Assembly: GCA_009829735.1 (NCBI GenBank)
Contig: CM020618.1
Coordinates: forward strand, 32,898,894 to 32,962,893
Direction: 5' to 3'
Origin: Pyropia yezoensis
Lineage: Eukaryota > Rhodophyta > Bangiophyceae > Bangiales > Bangiaceae
Length of the DNA stretch: 64,000 nucleotides
In this document: positions 35,701-48,241 of the stretch, piece after piece
Layout of the letters: each line of letters begins with the position of its first letter
Position numbering within the stretch: the first letter of the stretch is position 1
The notes under the pieces: model-generated
Seen by the model: only the letters and a program-made list of their open reading frames with translations
Database searches by the model: none
What the model was told of the DNA's origin: nothing
Program-made: the position numbers and the translations under genes

Positions 35701-38700
35701 ACGCGCGCGGGATGGAATGAGTACATTTGTTCCCAACTTTCCGTGCGGAAGTGGCGCGTCCCACCCATGCGCAACGTCCCCGATGCGGGTGGTGTCCCAA
35801 TTTTACCCCTGGAGGTGCTTTTTGAATGATGCGCGACCTGGACGACGCGGAGGAAGGTAGCGGGTGACCGCGGCTTCAGCGGTCGATTTTTTGTATTCAT
35901 TTCCGAGCCTACGCGCCAGACTGGCGTCCTGGAGCCGCACGAATGGCGCCCTACACGGCTGGGGGTGCCATGACGCCCCCGGAGGCGCATAGACGCCCCG
36001 GCCCGTGTGGGGAGCGGAGGAGTGCCCCAGCTGACGCACGCGCGCGGGATGGAATGAGTACATTTGTTCCCAACTTTCCGTGCGGAAGTGGCGCGTCCCA
36101 CCCATGCGCAACGTCCCCGATGCGGGTGGTGTCCCAATTTTACCCCTGGAGGTGCTTTTTGAATGATGCGCGACCTGGACGACGCGGAGGAAGGTAGCGG
36201 GTGACCGCGGCTTCAGCGGTCGATTTTTTGTATTCATTTCCGAGCCTACGCGCCAGACTGGCGTCCTGGAGCCGCACGAATGGCGCCCTACACGGCTGGG
36301 GGTGCCATGACGCCCCCGGAGGCGCATAGACGCCCCGGCCCGTGTGGGGAGCGGAGGAGTGCCCCAGCTGACGCACGCGCGCGGGATGGAATGAGTACAT
36401 TTGTTCCCAACTTTCCGTGCGGAAGTGGCGCGTCCCACCCATGCGCAACGTCCCCGATGCGGGTGGTGTCCCAATTTTACCCCTGGAGGTGCTTTTTGAA
36501 TGATGCGCGACCTGGACGACGCGGAGGAAGGTAGCGGGTGACCGCGGCTTCAGCGGTCGATTTTTTGTATTCATTTCCGAGCCTACGCGCCAGACTGGCG
36601 TCCTGGAGCCGCACGAATGGCGCCCTACACGGCTGGGGGTGCCATGACGCCCCCGGAGGCGCATAGACGCCCCGGCCCGTGTGGGGAGCGGAGGAGTGCC
36701 CCAGCTGACGCACGCGCGCGGGATGGAATGAGTACATTTGTTCCCAACTTTCCGTGCGGAAGTGGCGCGTCCCACCCATGCGCAACGTCCCCGATGCGGG
36801 TGGTGTCCCAATTTTACCCCTGGAGGTGCTTTTTGAATGATGCGCGACCTGGACGACGCGGAGGAAGGTAGCGGGTGACCGCGGCTTCAGCGGTCGATTT
36901 TTTGTATTCATTTCCGAGCCTACGCGCCAGACTGGCGTCCTGGAGCCGCACGAATGGCGCCCTACACGGCTGGGGGTGCCATGACGCCCCCGGAGGCGCA
37001 TAGACGCCCCGGCCCGTGTGGGGAGCGGAGGAGTGCCCCAGCTGACGCACGCGCGCGGGATGGAATGAGTACATTTGTTCCCAACTTTCCGTGCGGAAGT
37101 GGCGCGTCCCACCCATGCGCAACGTCCCCGATGCGGGTGGTGTCCCAATTTTACCCCTGGAGGTGCTTTTTGAATGATGCGCGACCTGGACGACGCGGAG
37201 GAAGGTAGCGGGTGACCGCGGCTTCAGCGGTCGATTTTTTGTATTCATTTCCGAGCCTACGCGCCAGACTGGCGTCCTGGAGCCGCACGAATGGCGCCCT
37301 ACACGGCTGGGGGTGCCATGACGCCCCCGGAGGCGCATAGACGCCCCGGCCCGTGTGGGGAGCGGAGGAGTGCCCCAGCTGACGCACGCGCGCGGGATGG
37401 AATGAGTACATTTGTTCCCAACTTTCCGTGCGGAAGTGGCGCGTCCCACCCATGCGCAACGTCCCCGATGCGGGTGGTGTCCCAATTTTACCCCTGGAGG
37501 TGCTTTTTGAATGATGCTCGACCTGGACGACGCGGAGGAAGGTAGCGGGTGACCGCGGCTTCAGCGGTCGATTTTTTGTATTCATTTCCGAGCCTACGCG
37601 CCAGACTGGCGTCCTGGAGCCGCACGAATGGCGCCCTACACGGCTGGGGGTGCCATGACGCCCCCGGAGGCGCATAGACGCCCCGGCCCGTGTGGGGAGC
37701 GGAGGAGTGCCCCAGCTGACGCACGCGCGCGGGATGGAATGAGTACATTTGTTCCCAACTTTCCGTGCGGAAGTGGCGCGTCCCACCCATGCGCAACGTC
37801 CCCGATGCGGGTGGTGTCCCAATTTTACCCCTGGAGGTGCTTTTTGAATGATGCTCGACCTGGACGACGCGGAGGAAGGTAGCGGGTGACCGCGGCTTCA
37901 GCGGTCGATTTTTTGTATTCATTTCCGAGCCTACGCGCCAGACTGGCGTCCTGGAGCCGCACGAATGGCGCCCTACACGGCTGGGGGTGCCATGACGCCC
38001 CCGGAGGCGCATAGACGCCCCGGCCCGTGTGGGGAGCGGAGGAGTGCCCCAGCTGACGCACGCGCGCGGGATGGAATGAGTACATTTGTTCCCAACTTTC
38101 CGTGCGGAAGTGGCGCGTCCCACCCATGCGCAACGTCCCCGATGCGGGTGGTGTCCCAATTTTACCCCTGGAGGTGCTTTTTGAATGATGCGCGACCTGG
38201 ACGACGCGGAGGAAGGTAGCGGGTGACCGCGGCTTCAGCGGTCGATTTTTTGTATTCATTTCCGAGCCTACGCGCCAGACTGGCGTCCTGGAGCCGCACG
38301 AATGGCGCCCTACACGGCTGGGGGTGCCATGACGCCCCCGGAGGCGCATAGACGCCCCGGCCCGTGTGGGGAGCGGAGGAGTGCCCCAGCTGACGCACGC
38401 GCGCGGGATGGAATGAGTACATTTGTTCCCAACTTTCCGTGCGGAAGTGGCGCGTCCCACCCATGCGCAACGTCCCCGATGCGGGTGGTGTCCCAATTTT
38501 ACCCCTGGAGGTGCTTTTTGAATGATGCGCGACCTGGACGACGCGGAGGAAGGTAGCGGGTGACCGCGGCTTCAGCGGTCGATTTTTTGTATTCATTTCC
38601 GAGCCTACGCGCCAGACTGGCGTCCTGGAGCCGCACGAATGGCGCCCTACACGGCTGGGGGTGCCATGACGCCCCCGGAGGCGCATAGACGCCCCGGCCC

Positions 38701-41700
38701 GTGTGGGGAGCGGAGGAGTGCCCCAGCTGACGCACGCGCGCGGGATGGAATGAGTACATTTGTTCCCAACTTTCCGTGCGGAAGTGGCGCGTCCCACCCA
38801 TGCGCAACGTCCCCGATGCGGGTGGTGTCCCAATTTTACCCCTGGAGGTGCTTTTTGAATGATGCGCGACCTGGACGACGCGGAGGAAGGTAGCGGGTGA
38901 CCGCGGCTTCAGCGGTCGATTTTTTGTATTCATTTCCGAGCCTACGCGCCAGACTGGCGTCCTGGAGCCGCACGAATGGCGCCCTACACGGCTGGGGGTG
39001 CCATGACGCCCCCGGAGGCGCATAGACGCCCCGGCCCGTGTGGGGAGCGGAGGAGTGCCCCAGCTGACGCACGCGCGCGGGATGGAATGAGTACATTTGT
39101 TCCCAACTTTCCGTGCGGAAGTGGCGCGTCCCACCCATGCGCAACGTCCCCGATGCGGGTGGTGTCCCAATTTTACCCCTGGAGGTGCTTTTTGAATGAT
39201 GCTCGACCTGGACGACGCGGAGGAAGGTAGCGGGTGACCGCGGCTTCAGCGGTCGATTTTTTGTATTCATTTCCGAGCCTACGCGCCAGACTGGCGTCCT
39301 GGAGCCGCACGAATGGCGCCCTACACGGCTGGGGGTGCCATGACGCCCCCGGAGGCGCATAGACGCCCCGGCCCGTGTGGGGAGCGGAGGAGTGCCCCAG
39401 CTGACGCACGCGCGCGGGATGGAATGAGTACATTTGTTCCCAACTTTCCGTGCGGAAGTGGCGCGTCCCACCCATGCGCAACGTCCCCGATGCGGGTGGT
39501 GTCCCAATTTTACCCCTGGAGGTGCTTTTTGAATGATGCTCGACCTGGACGACGCGGAGGAAGGTAGCGGGTGACCGCGGCTTCAGCGGTCGATTTTTTG
39601 TATTCATTTCCGAGCCTACGCGCCAGACTGGCGTCCTGGAGCCGCACGAATGGCGCCCTACACGGCTGGGGGTGCCATGACGCCCCCGGAGGCGCATAGA
39701 CGCCCCGGCCCGTGTGGGGAGCGGAGGAGTGCCCCAGCTGACGCACGCGCGCGGGATGGAATGAGTACATTTGTTCCCAACTTTCCGTGCGGAAGTGGCG
39801 CGTCCCACCCATGCGCAACGTCCCCGATGCGGGTGGTGTCCCAATTTTACCCCTGGAGGTGCTTTTTGAATGATGCGCGACCTGGACGACGCGGAGGAAG
39901 GTAGCGGGTGACCGCGGCTTCAGCGGTCGATTTTTTGTATTCATTTCCGAGCCTACGCGCCAGACTGGCGTCCTGGAGCCGCACGAATGGCGCCCTACAC
40001 GGCTGGGGGTGCCATGACGCCCCCGGAGGCGCATAGACGCCCCGGCCCGTGTGGGGAGCGGAGGAGTGCCCCAGCTGACGCACGCGCGCGGGATGGAATG
40101 AGTACATTTGTTCCCAACTTTCCGTGCGGAAGTGGCGCGTCCCACCCATGCGCAACGTCCCCGATGCGGGTGGTGTCCCAATTTTACCCCTGGAGGTGCT
40201 TTTTGAATGATGCGCGACCTGGACGACGCGGAGGAAGGTAGCGGGTGACCGCGGCTTCAGCGGTCGATTTTTTGTATTCATTTCCGAGCCTACGCGCCAG
40301 ACTGGCGTCCTGGAGCCGCACGAATGGCGCCCTACACGGCTGGGGGTGCCATGACGCCCCCGGAGGCGCATAGACGCCCCGGCCCGTGTGGGGAGCGGAG
40401 GAGTGCCCCAGCTGACGCACGCGCGCGGGATGGAATGAGTACATTTGTTCCCAACTTTCCGTGCGGAAGTGGCGCGTCCCACCCATGCGCAACGTCCCCG
40501 ATGCGGGTGGTGTCCCAATTTTACCCCTGGAGGTGCTTTTTGAATGATGCGCGACCTGGACGACGCGGAGGAAGGTAGCGGGTGACCGCGGCTTCAGCGG
40601 TCGATTTTTTGTATTCATTTCCGAGCCTACGCGCCAGACTGGCGTCCTGGAGCCGCACGAATGGCGCCCTACACGGCTGGGGGTGCCATGACGCCCCCGG
40701 AGGCGCATAGACGCCCCGGCCCGTGTGGGGAGCGGAGGAGTGCCCCAGCTGACGCACGCGCGCGGGATGGAATGAGTACATTTGTTCCCAACTTTCCGTG
40801 CGGAAGTGGCGCGTCCCACCCATGCGCAACGTCCCCGATGCGGGTGGTGTCCCAATTTTACCCCTGGAGGTGCTTTTTGAATGATGCGCGACCTGGACGA
40901 CGCGGAGGAAGGTAGCGGGTGACCGCGGCTTCAGCGGTCGATTTTTTGTATTCATTTCCGAGCCTACGCGCCAGACTGGCGTCCTGGAGCCGCACGAATG
41001 GCGCCCTACACGGCTGGGGGTGCCATGACGCCCCCGGAGGCGCATAGACGCCCCGGCCCGTGTGGGGAGCGGAGGAGTGCCCCAGCTGACGCACGCGCGC
41101 GGGATGGAATGAGTACATTTGTTCCCAACTTTCCGTGCGGAAGTGGCGCGTCCCACCCATGCGCAACGTCCCCGATGCGGGTGGTGTCCCAATTTTACCC
41201 CTGGAGGTGCTTTTTGAATGATGCGCGACCTGGACGACGCGGAGGAAGGTAGCGGGTGACCGCGGCTTCAGCGGTCGATTTTTTGTATTCATTTCCGAGC
41301 CTACGCGCCAGACTGGCGTCCTGGAGCCGCACGAATGGCGCCCTACACGGCTGGGGGTGCCATGACGCCCCCGGAGGCGCATAGACGCCCCGGCCCGTGT
41401 GGGGAGCGGAGGAGTGCCCCAGCTGACGCACGCGCGCGGGATGGAATGAGTACATTTGTTCCCAACTTTCCGTGCGGAAGTGGCGCGTCCCACCCATGCG
41501 CAACGTCCCCGATGCGGGTGGTGTCCCAATTTTACCCCTGGAGGTGCTTTTTGAATGATGCGCGACCTGGACGACGCGGAGGAAGGTAGCGGGTGACCGC
41601 GGCTTCAGCGGTCGATTTTTTGTATTCATTTCCGAGCCTACGCGCCAGACTGGCGTCCTGGAGCCGCACGAATGGCGCCCTACACGGCTGGGGGTGCCAT

Positions 41701-43750
41701 GACGCCCCCGGAGGCGCATAGACGCCCCGGCCCGTGTGGGGAGCGGAGGAGTGCCCCAGCTGACGCACGCGCGCGGGATGGAATGAGTACATTTGTTCCC
41801 AACTTTCCGTGCGGAAGTGGCGCGTCCCACCCATGCGCAACGTCCCCGATGCGGGTGGTGTCCCAATTTTACCCCTGGAGGTGCTTTTTGAATGATGCGC
41901 GACCTGGACGACGCGGAGGAAGGTAGCGGGTGACCGCGGCTTCAGCGGTCGATTTTTTGTATTCATTTCCGAGCCTACGCGCCAGACTGGCGTCCTGGAG
42001 CCGCACGAATGGCGCCCTACACGGCTGGGGGTGCCATGACGCCCCCGGAGGCGCATAGACGCCCCGGCCCGTGTGGGGAGCGGAGGAGTGCCCCAGCTGA
42101 CGCACGCGCGCGGGATGGAATGAGTACATTTGTTCCCAACTTTCCGTGCGGAAGTGGCGCGTCCCACCCATGCGCAACGTCCCCGATGCGGGTGGTGTCC
42201 CAATTTTACCCCTGGAGGTGCTTTTTGAATGATGCGCGACCTGGACGACGCGGAGGAAGGTAGCGGGTGACCGCGGCTTCAGCGGTCGATTTTTTGTATT
42301 CATTTCCGAGCCTACGCGCCAGACTGGCGTCCTGGAGCCGCACGAATGGCGCCCTACACGGCTGGGGGTGCCATGACGCCCCCGGAGGCGCATAGACGCC
42401 CCGGCCCGTGTGGGGAGCGGAGGAGTGCCCCAGCTGACGCACGCGCGCGGGATGGAATGAGTACATTTGTTCCCAACTTTCCGTGCGGAAGTGGCGCGTC
42501 CCACCCATGCGCAACGTCCCCGATGCGGGTGGTGTCCCAATTTTACCCCTGGAGGTGCTTTTTGAATGATGCGCGACCTGGACGACGCGGAGGAAGGTAG
42601 CGGGTGACCGCGGCTTCAGCGGTCGATTTTTTGTATTCATTTCCGAGCCTACGCGCCAGACTGGCGTCCTGGAGCCGCACGAATGGCGCCCTACACGGCT
42701 GGGGGTGCCATGACGCCCCCGGAGGCGCATAGACGCCCCGGCCCGTGTGGGGAGCGGAGGAGTGCCCCAGCTGACGCACGCGCGCGGGATGGAATGAGTA
42801 CATTTGTTCCCAACTTTCCGTGCGGAAGTGGCGCGTCCCACCCATGCGCAACGTCCCCGATGCGGGTGGTGTCCCAATTTTACCCCTGGAGGTGCTTTTT
42901 GAATGATGCGCGACCTGGACGACGCGGAGGAAGGTAGCGGGTGACCGCGGCTTCAGCGGTCGATTTTTTGTATTCATTTCCGAGCCTACGCGCCAGACTG
43001 GCGTCCTGGAGCCGCACGAATGGCGCCCTACACGGCTGGGGGTGCCATGACGCCCCCGGAGGCGCATAGACGCCCCGGCCCGTGTGGGGAGCGGAGGAGT
43101 GCCCCAGCTGACGCACGCGCGCGGGATGAATGAGTACATTTGTTCCCAACTTTCCGTGCGGAAGTGGCGCGTCCCACCCATGCGCAACGTCCCCGATGCG
43201 GGTGGTGTCCCAATTTTACCCCTGGAGGTGCTTTTTGATGATGCGCGACCTGGACGACGCGGAGGAAGGTAGCGGGTGACCGCGGCTTCAGCGGTCGATT
43301 TTTTGTATTCATTTCCGAGCCTACGCGCCAGACTGGCGTCCTGGAGCCGCACGAATGGCGCCCTACACGGCTGGGGGTGCCATGACGCCCCCGGAGGCGC
43401 ATAGACGCCCCGGCCCGTGTGGGGAGCGGAGGAGTGCCCCAGCTGACGCACGCGCGCGGGATGGAATGAGTACATTTGTTCCCAACTTTCCGTGCGGAAG
43501 TGGCGCGTCCCACCCATGCGCAACGTCCCCGATGCGGGTGGTGTCCCAATTTTACCCCTGAGGTGCTTTTTGGATGCGCGACCTGGACGACGCGGAGGAA
43601 GGTAGCGGGTGACCGCGGCTTCAGCGGTCGATTTTTTGTATTCATTTCCGAGCCTACGCGCCAGACTGGCGTCCTGGAGCCGCACGAATGGCGCCCTACA
43701 CGGCCGGGGGTGCCATGACGCCCCCGGAGGCGCATAGACGCCCCGGCCCG
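32770..43750. repeat. homogenised core of satellite: about 33 A-type monomers
   Basis: From about 32.8 to 43.7 kb no B monomer or divergent patch occurs and the period is almost perfectly 337 bp. The main variation is a single G to T change (GATGCTCGAC) at 33811, 34485, 35159, 35496, 37518, 37855, 39203 and 39540, and again at 43915 and 45596 outside the core. Spacings are exact multiples of 337, showing that blocks of several monomers were copied as units. Confidence 0.9.
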
Positions 43751-46700
43751 TGCGGGGAGCGGAGGAGTGCCCCAGCTGACGCACGCATGCGGGTTGGAAT
43801 GAGTACATTTGTTCCCAACGTTGCGTGCGAAAGTGGCGCGTCCCACCCATGCGCAACGTCCCCGATGCGGGTGGTGTCCCAATTTTACCCCTGGAGGTGC
43901 TTTTTGAATGATGCTCGACCTGGACGACGCGGAGGAAGGTAGCGGGTGACCGCGGCTTCAGCGGTCGATTTTTTGTATTCATTTCCGAGCCTACGCGCCA
44001 GACTGGCGTCCTGGAGCCGCACGAATGGCGCCCTACACGGCTGGGGGTGCCATGACGCCCCCGGAGGCGCATAGACGCCCCGGCCCGTGTGGGGAGCGGA
44101 GGAGTGCCCCTGCTGACGCACGCGCGCGGGATGGAATGAGTACATTTGTTCCCAACTTTCCGTGCGGAAGTGGCGCGTCCCACCCATGCGCAACGTCCCC
44201 GATGCGGGTGGTGTCCCAATTTTACCCCTGGAGGTGCTTTTTGAATGATGCGCGACCCGGACGACGCGGAGGAAGGTAGCGGGTGACCGCGGCTTCAGCG
44301 GTCGATTTTTTGTATTCATTTCCGAGCCTACGCGCCAGACTGGCGTCCTGGAGCCGCACGAATGGCGCCCTACACGGCTGGGGGTGCCATGACGCCCCCG
44401 GAGGCGCATAGACGCCCCGGCCCGTGTGGGGAGCGGAGGAGTGCCCCAGCTGACGCACGCGCGCGGGATGTAATGAGTACATTTGTTCCCAACTTTCCGT
44501 GCGGAAGTGGCGCGTCCCACCCATGCGCAACGTCCCCGATGCGGGTGGTGTCCCAATTTTACCCCTTGAGGTACTTTTTGGATGCGCGACCTGGACGACG
44601 CGGAGGAAGGTAGCGGGTGACCGCGGCTTCAGCGGTCGATTTTTTGTATTCATTTCCGAGCCTACGCGCCAGACTGGCGTCCTGCAGCCGCACGAATGGC
44701 GCCCTACACGGCCGGGGGTGCCATGACGCCCCCGGAGGCGCATAGACGCCCCGGCCCGTGCGGGGAGCGGAGGAGTGCCCCAGCTGACGCACGCATGCGG
44801 GATGGAATGAGTACATTTTTCCCAACGTTGCGTGCGAAAGTGGCGCGTCCCACCCATGCGCAACGTCCCCGATGCGGGTGGTGTCCCAATTTTACCCCTG
44901 GAGGTGCTTTTTGAATGATGCGCGACCTGGACGACGCGGAGGAAGGTAGCGGGTGACCGCGGCTTCAGCGGTCGATTTTTTGTATTCATTTCCGAGCCTA
45001 CGCGCCAGACTGGCGTCCTGGAGCCGCACGAATGGCGCCCTACACGGCTGGGGGTGCCATGACGCCCCCGGAGGCGCATAGACGCCCCGGCCCGTGTGGG
45101 GAGCGGAGGAGTGCCCCAGCTGACGCACGCGCGCGGGATGGAATGAGTACATTTGTTCCCAACTTTCCGTGCGGAAGTGGCGCGTCCCACCCATGCGCAA
45201 CGTCCCCGATGCGGGTGGTGTCCCAATTTTACCCCTGGAGGTGCTTTTTGAATGATGCGCGACCTGGACGACGCGGAGGAAGGTAGCGGGTGACCGCGGC
45301 TTCAGCGGTCGATTTTTTGTATTCATTTCCGAGCCTACGCGCCAGACTGGCGTCCTGGAGCCGCACGAATGGCGCCCTACACGGCTGGGGGTGCCATGAC
45401 GCCCCCGGAGGCGCATAGACGCCCCGGCCCGTGTGGGGAGCGGAGGAGTGCCCCAGCTGACGCACGCGCGCGGGATGGAATGAGTACATTTGTTCCCAAC
45501 TTTCCGTGCGGAAGTGGCGCGTCCCACCCATGCGCAACGTCCCCGATGCGGGTGGTGTCCCAATTTTACCCCTGGAGGTGCTTTTTGAATGATGCTCGAC
45601 CTGGACGACGCGGAGGAAGGTAGCGGGTGACCGCGGCTTCAGCGGTCGATTTTTTGTATTCATTTCCGAGCCTACGCGCCAGACTGGCGTCCTGGAGCCG
45701 CACGAATGGCGCCCTACACGGCTGGGGGTGCCATGACGCCCCCGGAGGCGCATAGACGCCCCGGCCCGTGTGGGGAGCGGAGGAGTGCCCCAGCTGACGC
45801 ACGCGCGCGGGATGGAATGAGTACATTTGTTCCCAACTTTCCGTGCGGAAGTGGCGCGTCCCACCCATGCGCAACGTCCCCGATGCGGGTGGTGTCCCAA
45901 TTTTACCCCTGGAGGTGCTTTTTGAATGATGCGCGACCTGGACGACGCGGAGGAAGGTAGCGGGTGACCGCGGCTTCAGCGGTCGATTTTTTGTATTCAT
46001 TTCCGAGCCTACGCGCCAGACTGGCGTCCTGGAGCCGCACGAATGGCGCCCTACACGGCTGGGGGTGCCATGACGCCCCCGGAGGCGCATAGACGCCCCG
46101 GCCCGTGTGGGGAGCGGAGGAGTGCCCCAGCTGACGCACGCGCGCGGGATGTAATGAGTACATTTGTTCCCAACTTTCCGTGCGGAAGTGGCGCGTCCCA
46201 CCCATGCGCAACGTCCCCGATGCGGGTGGTGTCCCAATTTTACCCCTGGAGGTGCTTTTTGGATGCGCGACCTGGACGACGCGGAGGAAGGTAGCGGGTG
46301 ACCGCGGCTTCAGCGGTCGATTTTTTGTATTCATTTCCGAGCCTACGCGCCAGACTGGCGTCCTGGAGCCGCACGAATGGCGCCCTACACGGCCGGGGGT
46401 GCCATGACGCCCCCGGAGGCGCATAGACGCCCCGGCCCGTGCGGGGAGCGGAGGAGTGCCCCAGCTGACGCACGCATGCGGGATGGAATGAGTACATTTT
46501 TCCCAACGTTGCGTGCGAAAGTGGCGCGTCCCACCCATGCGCAACGTCCCCGATGCGGGTGGTGTCCCAATTTTACCCCTGGAGGTGCTTTTTGAATGAT
46601 GCGCGACCTGGACGACGCGGAGGAAGGTAGCGGGTGACCGCGGCTTCAGCGGTCGATTTTTTGTATTCATTTCCGAGCCTACGCGCCAGACTGGCGTCCT

Positions 46701-47930
46701 CGAGCCGCACGAATGGCGCCCTACACGGCTGGGGGTGCCATGACGCCCCCGGAGGCGCATAGACGCCCCGGCCCGTGTGGGGAGCGGAGGAGTGCCCCAG
46801 CTGACGCACGCGCGCGGGATGGAATGAGTACATTTGTTCCCAACTTTCCGTGCGGAAGTGGCGCGTCCCACCCATGCGCAACGTCCCCGATGCGGGTGGT
46901 GTCCCAATTTTACCCCTGGAGGTGCTTTTTGAATGATGCGCGACCTGGACGACGCGGAGGAAGGTAGCGGGTGACCGCGGCTTCAGCGGTCGATTTTTTG
47001 TATTCATTTCCGAGCCTACGCGCCAGACTGGCGTCCTGGAGCCGCACGAATGGCGCCCTACACGGCTGGGGGTGCCATGACGCCCCCGGAGGCGCATAGA
47101 CGCCCCGGCCCGTGTGGGGAGCGGAGGAGTGCCCCAGCTGACGCACGCGCGCGGGATGTAATGAGTACATTTGTTCCCAACTTTCCGTGCGGAAGTGGCG
47201 CGTCCCACCCATGCGCAACGTCCCCGATGCGGGTGGTGTCCCAATTTTACCCCTTGAGGTGCTTTTTGGATGCGCGACCTGGACGACGCGGAGGAAGGTA
47301 GCGGGTGACCGCGGCTTCAGCGGTCGATTTTTTGTATTCATTTCCGAGCCTACGCGCCAGACTGGCGTCCTGCAGCCGCACGAATGGCGCCCTACACGGC
47401 CGGGGGTGCCATGACGCCCCCGGAGGCGCATAGACGCCCCGGCCCGTGCGGGGAGCGGAGGAGTGCCCCAGCTGACGCACGCATGCGGGATGGAATGAGT
47501 ACATTTTTCCCAACGTTGCGTGCGAAAGTGGCGCGTCCCACCCATGCGCAACGTCCCCGATGCGGGTGGTGTCCCAATTTTACCCCTGGAGGTGCTTTTT
47601 GAATGATGCGCGACCTGGACGACGCGGAGGAAGGTAGCGGGTGACCGCGGCTTCAGCGGTCGATTTTTTGTATTCATTTCCGAGCCTACGCGCCAGACTG
47701 GCGTCCTGGAGCCGCACGAATGGCGCCCTACACGGCTGGGGGTGCCATGACGCCCCCGGAGGCGCATAGACGCCCCGGCCCGTGTGGGGGGCGGAGGAGT
47801 GCCCCAGCTGACGCACGCGCGCGGGATGTAATGAGTACATTTGTTCCCAACTTTCCGTGCGGAAGTGGCGCGTCCCACCCATGCGCAACGTCCCCGATGC
47901 GGGTGGTGGCCCAATTGGACCCCTGGAGGT
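43750..47930. repeat. right flank of satellite: higher-order repeat resumes
   Basis: B monomers reappear near 43.79, 44.80, 46.48 and 47.49 kb, with steps of about 1,007 or 1,680 bp. Unlike most of the left flank, the monomer before each B keeps the ordinary A-type middle (GTAGCGGGTGACC..TTTTTTGTATTC). The last monomer (47.59-47.93 kb) is diverged at its end, as expected at an array edge. Confidence 0.85.
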
Positions 47931-47980
47931 TGTGAGGACCTACGCACAACTGGGGAGCCCTCAACGTACTCGTGGGGGTG

Positions 47981-48241
47981 TCAGCGGCCTAGCCCGCCAA
48001 TAGGGCGGTAGGGTACGGGGAAGAGGATGCTGGTCTTGACGGGGGTGGGTCTGGGGAGGAAGATGGTCGCGACGTCGGTGAGGATCGAGGGTACAAAGTG
48101 TAAATGGGGTTCTTCGTTTGTGTCTGCGGTTGCCCCCCTTCTCTCCCCCGGTGGCGCCGACACCCACGCACTAAATGCTCGCGTCGGGGCACCCGAGGTG
48201 CCCCAAAGCATGCGGTTCCCCGTCGCGCCGCCGGTCGGCAC
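47981..48241 (-). CDS. possible C-terminal exon, hypothetical protein
   Basis: The minus frame ends NEEPHLHFVPSILTDVATIF, LPRPTPVKTSILFPVPYRPI, GGLGR and stop, a sequence with balanced hydrophobic and polar content unlike shadow frames. It lies about 50 bases right of the satellite edge and points toward it. No upstream exon or start is secure and I do not recognise a family. Confidence 0.3.
   Translation of the reverse strand: MPTGGATGNRMLWGTSGAPTRAFSAWVSAPPGERRGATADTNEEPHLHFVPSILTDVATIFLPRPTPVKTSILFPVPYRPIGGLGR

Larger units (their letters stand above)
18367..47930. repeat. satellite array, about 88 monomers of 334-337 bp with higher-order structure
   Basis: Head-to-tail copies begin at GGAGGTGCTTTT (18,367) and decay at GGACCCCTGGAGGTT (47,930). 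Pairwise identity is very high. Monomer A (337 bp) has GGCTGGGGGTG, GTGTGGGGAGC and TTCCCAACTTTCCGTGCGGA. Monomer B has GGCCGGGGGTG, GTGCGGGGAGC, CGCATGCGGG and TTTTTCCCAACGTTGCGTGC. A third form has a divergent 60-bp patch (GGCGGCAGTGGG..TTAGAATGTGTGTA). Each A monomer holds small inverted repeats: GACCGC..GCGGTC, TTCCGTGCGGAA and GGGGGTGCC..CCCCC. All monomers lie in one orientation. Open frames inside are by-products of composition. Confidence 0.97.

Noticed and set aside
18367-47930. Many long open frames in the satellite, up to 558 residues on the minus strand
   Set aside because: Monomer length is 3n+1, so frames rotate through the array and simply lack stops because of GC-rich composition. 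There is no start context or domain, and plus and minus frames are equally open.
18367-47930. CRISPR-like regular repeats
   Set aside because: The whole 334-337 bp unit is conserved with no variable spacers, and the DNA is eukaryotic; it is a satellite.
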